DNA from: Microcaldota archaeon
Lineage (GTDB): Archaea; Micrarchaeota; Micrarchaeia; Micrarchaeales; CABMGC01
Assembly (NCBI GenBank): GCA_028866975.1
Contig: JAGWHG010000051.1
Location: 1-5,008, forward strand
Reading direction: 5' to 3'
DNA: 5,008 nucleotides
This document shows positions 1-4,416 of this stretch, piece after piece. The translations under genes were made by a program, and so were the position numbers. A model generated the notes under the pieces. The model made no database searches. It was not told where the DNA came from and saw nothing but the letters and a program-made list of their open reading frames with translations. The stretch's first letter is position 1. The number at the start of each line of letters is the position of its first letter.

Positions 1-543
1 ATCAACCAGATGTATGTGCAGTCGCAGTACAAGAAATTGCTGCTGGCCCTAAACAAGAATGCGAAGGTGGAGTTCACAAGCCTGGTGGATGATTTCGGGG
101 GCGTGACAAGTGCAACTATAGGCGCATCGTACGCAAGGATGAAGGAGATAGGGTTGCTGGTCAGGCCCACGATGTACATCTCAAAACCAGACGAATTGAT
201 AGTCAAGCTCTTCGTACTCTCAATCATAGATCGGCAGAAGTTCGCAAAGAACAGGGACAAGTTCCTTCTCGATTTCGTGCAAAACAGGTTCAAGCACTAC
301 GTCTTCATGGCTACCATAAGGAACCCAGGAGGATTCCTAATAATTGCGCGATTCAAAACACCTCTAGAAGAGGAAGAATTCAAGAGGGGCCTGGAGTCTC
401 TTGACCTCGGCACAGAGATATCCGAGTCCACCATATTGCAGCACATATATGGCAATCTGGGGATAAGAAATTTCGTCAAGAAAGAGACGCTTCAGTACAA
501 GGAGCTGCGCACTAAGGGCCTAATCAGCGAATCGAAAAAGTAA
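1..543 (+). CDS. Lrp/AsnC-like transcriptional regulator (HTH + RAM-like domain), 5' end probably outside window
   Basis: Likely DNA-binding regulator of the Lrp/AsnC type, which bind DNA as dimers or octamers and sense small ligands, often amino acids. From the ATG at 10, residues 8-58 read like an AsnC winged helix: a helix ending LNKNAKVEF, then a turn and recognition-helix pattern (SATIGASYARMKEIGLL) matching the family's '..L...GVI' ending. Residues 63-146 have the beta-alpha-beta-beta-alpha-beta rhythm of a RAM domain, with the GGFLIIARF strand where the family has G-x-D-hydrophobic strand; the usual Asp is absent, so ligand specificity is unclear. Length (177 aa) is slightly above the usual 140-165. 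The frame stays open to base 1 (codons Ile-Asn-Gln before the ATG), so the true start may be upstream. The stop lies 3 nt from the stop of the converging small ORF. Family assignment is by pattern only. Confidence 0.7.
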   Translation: MNQMYVQSQYKKLLLALNKNAKVEFTSLVDDFGGVTSATIGASYARMKEIGLLVRPTMYISKPDELIVKLFVLSIIDRQKFAKNRDKFLLDFVQNRFKHYVFMATIRNPGGFLIIARFKTPLEEEEFKRGLESLDLGTEISESTILQHIYGNLGIRNFVKKETLQYKELRTKGLISESKK

Positions 544-546
544 GAA

Positions 547-711
547 TCAGAGTTTGGCTATCTTGCCAAAAAGTTTGCCAACGAGCTTCAGTTGCCCATG
601 GTAGTCGTCCCTGATTTTCGCCGAATTTCTGGCAAAGGACGCACGGGGGCATTTTCCACCGCTTTCTGACATTACGAATGTGGTCTTATCCTTGTTGATG
701 AAAACCTTCAT
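547..711 (-). CDS. Small cationic protein, 54 aa, unknown, with amphipathic C-terminal helix
   Basis: I do not recognise this protein. The ORF starts at ATG (711-709), the first start codon after an in-frame TAG upstream, and ends at TGA (549-547). It has 12 Lys/Arg against 4 Asp/Glu, so about +8 net charge, and one Cys (C21, in GGKCPR). Residues 1-14 could be two short beta strands (MKVFINKDKTTFVM). Residues 41-54 (LKLVGKLFGKIAKL) place K42, K46, K50 and K53 on one helical face and L43, V44, L47, F48, I51 and L54 on the other. A TATA-like box lies 34 nt upstream, and an AGTGA a few nt before ATG could be a weak ribosome site. It converges on the HTH-RAM gene with a 3-nt gap, typical of real neighbours in compact genomes. 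Possible roles by charge pattern: nucleic-acid binding, membrane association or a peptide effector; none is shown. Confidence 0.55.
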   Translation of the reverse strand: MKVFINKDKTTFVMSESGGKCPRASFARNSAKIRDDYHGQLKLVGKLFGKIAKL

Positions 712-745
712 GAAGTCACTACTAGTATATATATCGCGAGTCCGC

Positions 746-753
746 TATATAAA
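746..753 (-). promoter_or_regulatory. TATA-like box for the 54-aa ORF
   Basis: On the minus strand the sequence reads TTTATATA, ending 34 nt before the ATG at 711. With archaeal initiation about 22-24 nt past the box, this gives a leader of roughly 10-12 nt. It lies 28 nt past the response-regulator stop, so the small ORF can be transcribed independently of it. A second AT run (GATATATATAC) lies only 14 nt before the ATG, too close to serve as the box for this start. Confidence 0.5.
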
Positions 754-780
754 CCTGCACTATACCTTCGTTTATAATGG

Positions 781-1968
781 CTATTTGCCTGCCCCTTTCC
801 CGACAGATAGCTTGACACCGCTGACATCCCTTGTAATTATTATGTCGATGCTGTCGCTGTCAAGCATCTTGCGCAGCTCGTCGTAGGTGTATGAACCCAC
901 CCCTTTGGCGGCGTTCTTGCCCTTGAGGATCTCTGCCCTCTTCGCCTTGACGCGCTCGCGCGGTATTGTGGTGTAAGAAAGGCTCAGGCGGGGCCTGTCC
1001 GCGCCGTACATGTCCTCGATTCCCCGTTCTATCGGCTTGTAGCCGGAATCTTGGTAGATGAACGGGACAACCGCTGTGAATTCCTCCTTCAGTGCAGAAA
1101 CCATCTTTCCCACATGCCCCTTGTCGCCTGCGATTACAAAGTCGTCGCTGTTCAGAAAGCCGACGAAAACGTTCTTGCCGTTGTCTCTGACCTTGTCTTG
1201 CAGTATCTGCGATATAAGCCTAAGGATAGTTATGCCGGAATTTGCGCCGAATTCGCTGGCGTATTCCGCAAAACCTTCAACTCTTAGCCTTCCAATCTCC
1301 TGCTCCTCCTCCCCTTGCAGCGCCATCTCGAGCGCATCTGAAATCTTTGCCTCGTTGGGCAAATCGATGAGGGGGTCGAACCTCTTTCCCTTCTTCTTTA
1401 GGAAGATCGCGACCAGGCTCTTGAGTTCGTCTGGGTCAAAGGGCTTTTTGATGTAGTAATCCGCGCCGTACTTGATGCCCTTGAACCTGTTCGTAGTGGC
1501 CTCCATCGCGCTGATTATTATGACAACCGCGTGGCTGAGTTCCGGGTCTGTCTTTATCCTCTGGCAAATCTCCAGCCCGTCGAGCCCGGGCAGCATAAGG
1601 TCGAGCACCACAAGGTCCGGCTTTATCGACTTCACCTTCTTGACCGCCTCATCGCCATCGTATACCTGCGTAATCTCAAAGCCCTTGCCGACGGAGAGCG
1701 AGATGAGTTTGTTGATGTTCTTGTCGTCCTCGACAATCATGATCTTGCGAAACTCGTTCTGCTCTTTGAGTATGTAATAAGTCAGTATGCCGCCGGTGCT
1801 CCTCGACGCAACGGTGTTGATCTGCTGGAGCTCTTGGAGCCCTTTCTTTAGCATGCTCTCGCTTATGCCTCGGGAACCGCAGTACTCCAATAAATCGTTG
1901 TAAGTGACCTGCTGCCTCTCGTTTATCACAGAGAGGAGGTCAGACTTGAAAGCCTCTACCTCGTCCAC
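781..1968 (-). CDS. Response regulator: N-terminal winged helix, receiver domain, degenerate GGDEF-like C-terminal domain
   Basis: Signal-transduction protein of 395 aa, presumably cytoplasmic, phosphorylated by a histidine kinase. Residues 1-70 look like a winged helix. Residues 74-192 are a canonical receiver: acidic pocket E80-D81 (VEDD), phospho-acceptor D123 in VVLDLMLPGLDG, switch S153 and K175 of KKPF, so it should be phosphorylatable. Residues 197-335 follow the GGDEF fold: DPLIDLPN (for DPLTGLPN), then GRLRVEGFAEYASEFG (for the DxDxFKxxND strand), then GFLNSDDFVIAG in place of the GGDEF hairpin, then a RLSLSYTTI strand. The metal Asp is R229, the substrate Asn is A237, the guanine-contact Asp after the glycine is I246, and the signature is NSDDF (273-277), so cyclase activity is very unlikely. 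The GTG start is the first start codon after an in-frame TAA and fits the TATA box at 1998-2005. A helix-rich tail (353-395) follows, of unknown role. Confidence 0.88.
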   Translation of the reverse strand: MDEVEAFKSDLLSVINERQQVTYNDLLEYCGSRGISESMLKKGLQELQQINTVASRSTGGILTYYILKEQNEFRKIMIVEDDKNINKLISLSVGKGFEITQVYDGDEAVKKVKSIKPDLVVLDLMLPGLDGLEICQRIKTDPELSHAVVIIISAMEATTNRFKGIKYGADYYIKKPFDPDELKSLVAIFLKKKGKRFDPLIDLPNEAKISDALEMALQGEEEQEIGRLRVEGFAEYASEFGANSGITILRLISQILQDKVRDNGKNVFVGFLNSDDFVIAGDKGHVGKMVSALKEEFTAVVPFIYQDSGYKPIERGIEDMYGADRPRLSLSYTTIPRERVKAKRAEILKGKNAAKGVGSYTYDELRKMLDSDSIDIIITRDVSGVKLSVGKGAGK

Positions 1969-1997
1969 CTGATCGCCAAGACTATAACTAGTGGAAA

Positions 1998-2005
1998 GTA
2001 TATAG
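1998..2005 (-). promoter_or_regulatory. TATA-like box for the response regulator
   Basis: The minus strand reads AAAACTATATAC, with the box ending 29 nt before the GTG start. This spacing predicts a leader of about 5-7 nt, effectively leaderless, and supports the GTG start. It lies inside the 49-nt gap behind the 306-aa gene, so the regulator need not depend on read-through. Confidence 0.6.
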
Positions 2006-2007
2006 TT

Positions 2008-2025
2008 TTAGCTGCTATCAGCTAA
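2008..2025. repeat. 7-bp perfect inverted repeat at the gene junction
   Basis: TTAGCTG and CAGCTAA flank a 4-nt loop (CTAT on the + strand). It overlaps the last codons and the stop of the 306-aa gene and ends 2 nt upstream of the TATA-like box of the response regulator. It could be an operator for the regulator promoter or a 3' hairpin of the upstream transcript. No T-run follows directly on the minus strand, which argues against a bacterial-style terminator. Confidence 0.5.
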
Positions 2026-2938
2026 GAGCGGAAGTTATCGGCGATTCGAAATCACGCCTCAGCCTCTCGCTCTTCACATATTCCTTCAGCTCCATTCCAA
2101 GCTTTGAGAGCTTGCTCTCCACAACGCCTAGCATCTGCACCTGCTGCTCCTTCCTTAGCCTTACATCGTATCCAACGATGTCGAATTCGTCGTCGACTTC
2201 GTTAATGAACGTCAGGTCTCGCTCTGCCTTGCCGAGAGTCAAAATCTTCTTGCCCATAGAGACGTTGTCCTTTACCTTCAGCGGAAACGAGACGTGCGTG
2301 ATCTCGACTATGAAATAGTATCCACCAAGTAACCCTCTCTTAGCCTCTATGCCTGTTAGCACATCGACCCCTTCCCTAAAGCCACGCACCGTGAGCTCAT
2401 GCAGGAAATTTCCATTGATGGTTGGGTTGCTCATGCTCATAGCAAGCTCCCCGCTGTACTTCGTGCCCCGATCAGGCGGCGGAACCACCGCCTTGAGCGC
2501 TGCGGCATTGGTCTCTTTTCTCCCGACCATTACCTGCCTTACTGACTCTAGATCTGTTGTCGCTTGCAGCACAACTTGGGGTCCCTTAAGGACGGCAAGC
2601 AGCCTCTTGTCAGTGACTATGAATTCGTCTGCCTTTACCTGATTGCTCTGTGCAGCCTGGACTTTGCCGCCGTAAGTGATGGTATGTGGCGCAGTCATGC
2701 TGCTCCCGATAAAGGCACCTGCGTGCCCAAACATCATTCCTCCCATCACCATGCCGTACATGCCAGGCATAGGCGGAGAGCTTATCCTCGTCGCCATAAA
2801 ACCCCTGACCGCTCCCTCCTTCATCGCCTCCTTCCATGAACGATGTACCGCAATAGTTGGCTGAGGAGAAGTCATTATCACCGACTCTCCCGCATCTGGC
2901 GCAAACGGCCTCTCAGGCACCTTTTCTTTGTGGCCCAT
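2018..2938 (-). CDS. Unknown 306-aa protein with Met/Gly-rich segment and possible PH-like region
   Basis: I do not recognise the family. No signal peptide is evident: the first 20 residues are charged and Pro-rich (MGHKEKVPERPFAPDAG). Residues 57-81 are Met/Gly-rich and nearly uncharged (M57, M60, M63, M65, M68, M69, M81, with GMVMGGMMFG inside); it could be a weak membrane-inserting hairpin or a flexible loop. Residues 104-137 (DEFIVTDKRLLAVLKG, then LESVRQVMV) resemble the strand pattern of bacterial PH-like domains, where 'TDKRL' followed by 'l..I..v' is common; that is a loose resemblance. Residues 200-257 are beta-rich. Residues 264-297 are a charged, heptad-like helix that could be a coiled coil. 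The ATG at 2938 is chosen over M22 because a TATA-like box ends 29 nt before it. The stop is 49 nt before the response-regulator gene on the same strand, so a functional link is possible but unproven. Confidence 0.8.
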   Translation of the reverse strand: MGHKEKVPERPFAPDAGESVIMTSPQPTIAVHRSWKEAMKEGAVRGFMATRISSPPMPGMYGMVMGGMMFGHAGAFIGSSMTAPHTITYGGKVQAAQSNQVKADEFIVTDKRLLAVLKGPQVVLQATTDLESVRQVMVGRKETNAAALKAVVPPPDRGTKYSGELAMSMSNPTINGNFLHELTVRGFREGVDVLTGIEAKRGLLGGYYFIVEITHVSFPLKVKDNVSMGKKILTLGKAERDLTFINEVDDEFDIVGYDVRLRKEQQVQMLGVVESKLSKLGMELKEYVKSERLRRDFESPITSALS

Positions 2939-2967
2939 TTTATCAATAATATCTGATTTTCGTGATT

Positions 2968-2978
2968 CTTATAATTTT
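2968..2978 (-). promoter_or_regulatory. TATA-like box for the 306-aa gene
   Basis: The minus strand reads AAAATTATAAG, ending 29 nt before the ATG at 2938. The same spacing is seen before the response regulator and the RAM gene. It is the left half of a divergent promoter region shared with the surface-protein gene. Confidence 0.5.
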
Positions 2979-2984
2979 CTATAT

Positions 2985-2992
2985 GTACGTAC
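2985..2992. promoter_or_regulatory. Palindrome GTACGTAC between divergent promoters
   Basis: An 8-bp perfect palindrome lies 6 nt beyond the leftward TATA-like box and 22 nt before the rightward one. The position would suit an operator acting on both genes. A palindrome this short can occur by chance, and no second copy was seen in the window. Confidence 0.2.
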
Positions 2993-3014
2993 CTGGCTAC
3001 GAAGGAAAGTTAAT

Positions 3015-3022
3015 AAATATAT
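3015..3022 (+). promoter_or_regulatory. TATA-like box for the surface-protein gene
   Basis: AAATATAT within TTAATAAATATATCC ends 27 nt before the ATG at 3050, predicting a leader of only a few nt. There is no GGTGA or GGAGG-like sequence before the start, in keeping with leaderless translation. Confidence 0.6.
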
Positions 3023-3049
3023 CCAAGTCAATAGTTCTGAAGTGCTCAA

Positions 3050-4087
3050 ATGGCAGTGAAAAGCTTCCACCAAAAGCAGAGATACAGATTCTCGCTCTCA
3101 AGGACGGCACTGTACATAATCGGCATAATCATAGTACTCGGCATAGCCTACTCCGCTTATGGCGCCCTAAACACGGGAATCGCAAGCGTGTCTGGGCTCA
3201 CAACATTCACCCTTCCAATTAATGGGAGTGCATCCTTCACGCTATCTGGGGATCCTAACACTTATTCCGTTTTCGTCAAGGGCGCAACCAACGGCAGCGC
3301 AACATTGTACTTCTCAGGGGTTCCGATACTAATAAAGCCGATAGTGATTGTCACGGCATCGGTGCCGAGCTCTGCAAACATAAGCACGAGCGCAGGCTCT
3401 GTGGCAAATGTTCACCTCGACCTCCTCTCATATTCGGGATCTGCGCTTAAGTTCGACCTCACAGCGCTTGCATCAAACCTTGGGATAGGCGTCACAAACA
3501 AGTATGTATCCATAATAACGCCGAGCATAACCGGCGCAGTAGGCGGCAGCCTCACTACCACAACGGTATCGACAACGATACCGACAACCACAGTTGCAGC
3601 AAATTCCGTAACAACGACCGCGGTCACTACTGCAACCACGACGGTTGCAAGCAGCGTACCTACCGGACAGGTCATGGCGGCTGCGAACGCCACGCAGGTC
3701 GGGCTTTTAATGAAGGACTTCAAGGCGCTCTACATAAAAGGGCAATCATGCACCTCTTCACTCTACAACAGCGCCTATAGCACCTATGTCGGCGGCACGC
3801 CTGCCGGTCCTAACACCTATCAGAACGTCTCGCAGACCACCCCGACAGATACCAACTGGACCATAACATCGCTTGGCGGAACGCTTTACAATGTAACTTA
3901 CACTCTGATCGCGCCAACCGCTGCAGCAGCTGGCAAGGCGGTTGTATTAGAGATCAATACCGCAAACGGCGCAGAGATTGCCACTTCATTTGCAGGCCCA
4001 TTCTTTGACCTAAACTATACTGTTCTTGCGCACAACTACAACTTCCAGTCAGGAACCGGCAGCGTATGCGGCGCTCTCCTCCCGTAA
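3050..4087 (+). CDS. Membrane-anchored Thr-rich surface protein, probably N-glycosylated
   Basis: Predicted envelope protein of 345 aa. The N-terminus is basic (KSFHQKQRYRFSLSR), then one hydrophobic span at about residues 19-40 (ALYIIGIIIVLGIAYSAYGAL), giving a short cytoplasmic tail and an outward C-terminal body. No lipobox or clear cleavage site is seen, so it is likely a signal anchor. Residues 45-160 are beta-rich with small and hydroxyl residues, like an Ig-type or S-layer-associated domain. Residues 167-205 are a Thr-rich linker. Residues 206-345 form a second domain with just two Cys (C234, C340), well placed for one disulfide. There are eight N-x-S/T sequons: N58, N81, N110, N213, N259, N269, N281 and N322. 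The exact function is unknown; adhesion or pilin-like or cell-wall roles are all possible. Its stop abuts the stop of the converging RAM gene. Confidence 0.85.
   Translation: MAVKSFHQKQRYRFSLSRTALYIIGIIIVLGIAYSAYGALNTGIASVSGLTTFTLPINGSASFTLSGDPNTYSVFVKGATNGSATLYFSGVPILIKPIVIVTASVPSSANISTSAGSVANVHLDLLSYSGSALKFDLTALASNLGIGVTNKYVSIITPSITGAVGGSLTTTTVSTTIPTTTVAANSVTTTAVTTATTTVASSVPTGQVMAAANATQVGLLMKDFKALYIKGQSCTSSLYNSAYSTYVGGTPAGPNTYQNVSQTTPTDTNWTITSLGGTLYNVTYTLIAPTAAAAGKAVVLEINTANGAEIATSFAGPFFDLNYTVLAHNYNFQSGTGSVCGALLP
3548..3664 (+). repeat. Thr-rich low-complexity linker coding region
   Basis: This part codes for residues 167-205 of the surface protein: imperfect TTT(A/V)-type units with about half the residues Thr, including TTTTVSTTIPTTTVAANSV. 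Codons vary (ACT, ACC, ACA, ACG), so it is a protein-level low-complexity repeat rather than a recent DNA-level tandem duplication. Such linkers are typical O-glycosylated stalks in archaeal surface proteins. Confidence 0.7.
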
Positions 4088-4351
4088 CTAGGGCCTTTTT
4101 ACTTCGTTGAGAATAACTTTGGTATCCGTCTCATCAACTCCCGGCACCTTTCTTATCTGGTCGACTATTGCGTTGCCATCGGGATTCATCCTTTTTGCGT
4201 GAAGAAAAGCTACGATGTCAGTGTTTCCGGTCAGCTCGTATACGAGTTTTATGCCGCTTATCTGTGATATCTTTGCAGCTATCTCGGCGCTATTGGTGTG
4301 CGGGCTCCTAGAGATTAGGACCAATGCTATAGGCTTTTCAATTCTTTCCAT
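4088..4351 (-). CDS. Stand-alone RAM-domain protein (Lrp/AsnC ligand-binding domain, no HTH)
   Basis: The 87-aa product is only the ligand-binding/oligomerisation half of Lrp/AsnC regulators. The fold pattern is complete: strand IALVLIS (8-14), helix SAEIAAKISQI (21-31), strand GIKLVYELTGNTDIVAFLHAK (33-53) with the family's G-x-x-D (G42-D45), helix around NAIVDQIRKV (60-69), then PGV..T.T (P70-V72, T75, T77) and the last strand KVILNEV. No DNA-binding domain is present, and the start at 4351 is supported by a TATA-like box 29 nt upstream, so this is not a truncated window artefact. Stand-alone RAM proteins are known in archaea; they may bind amino acids and can co-assemble with full-length Lrp proteins, so the HTH-RAM protein at the left edge is a conceivable partner. 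It lies 65 nt behind the kinase gene on the same strand. Confidence 0.88.
   Translation of the reverse strand: MERIEKPIALVLISRSPHTNSAEIAAKISQISGIKLVYELTGNTDIVAFLHAKRMNPDGNAIVDQIRKVPGVDETDTKVILNEVKRP
4096..4100 (+). terminator. Possible T-run terminator of the surface-protein gene
   Basis: A run of five T begins 8 nt after the stop codon on the + strand. Archaeal RNA polymerase can terminate at short T-runs without a hairpin. It lies inside the 3' end of the converging RAM gene, which leaves no other room for a terminator. Confidence 0.35.
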
Positions 4352-4380
4352 TGTATTCGACCAAAAACTATTTCCAGCCG

Positions 4381-4390
4381 TATTTTAAAA
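4381..4390 (-). promoter_or_regulatory. TATA-like box for the RAM-domain gene
   Basis: The minus strand reads CCTTTTAAAATA, with the box ending 29 nt before the ATG at 4351. It lies in the 65-nt gap after the kinase stop codon, so the RAM gene can be transcribed on its own. TTTTAAAATA is a plausible, less canonical TATA box. Confidence 0.5.
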
Positions 4391-4416
4391 GGCTAACTCA
4401 TCAATCGTTTCCAAAA

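Noticed and set aside
553..570. Inverted repeat TTTGGC-TATCTT-GCCAAA as a terminator of the HTH-RAM gene
   Set aside because: No T-run follows on the + strand, and the arms lie within the coding end of the 54-aa ORF, where they code for the Gly-Lys and Ala-Lys repeats of the helix.
727..736. AT run near 727-736 as the TATA box of the 54-aa ORF
   Set aside because: It would lie only about 14 nt before the ATG, putting transcription initiation inside the gene; the upstream TTTATATA fits better.
1058..1456. 132-aa + strand open frame
   Set aside because: It is antisense to the receiver/GGDEF-like part of the response regulator; its Ser/Leu/Pro-rich translation is typical of a shadow frame and it shows no domain.
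2962..3222. 86-aa + strand frame starting in the divergent promoter region
   Set aside because: It runs through the TATA-like box and overlaps the N-terminus of the surface protein in another frame; its only hydrophobic stretch comes from AT-rich promoter DNA.
3412..3723. 103-aa minus-strand open frame rich in Val/Thr
   Set aside because: It is the antisense of the Thr-rich linker; Val-rich runs are what reverse-complemented Thr codons give.
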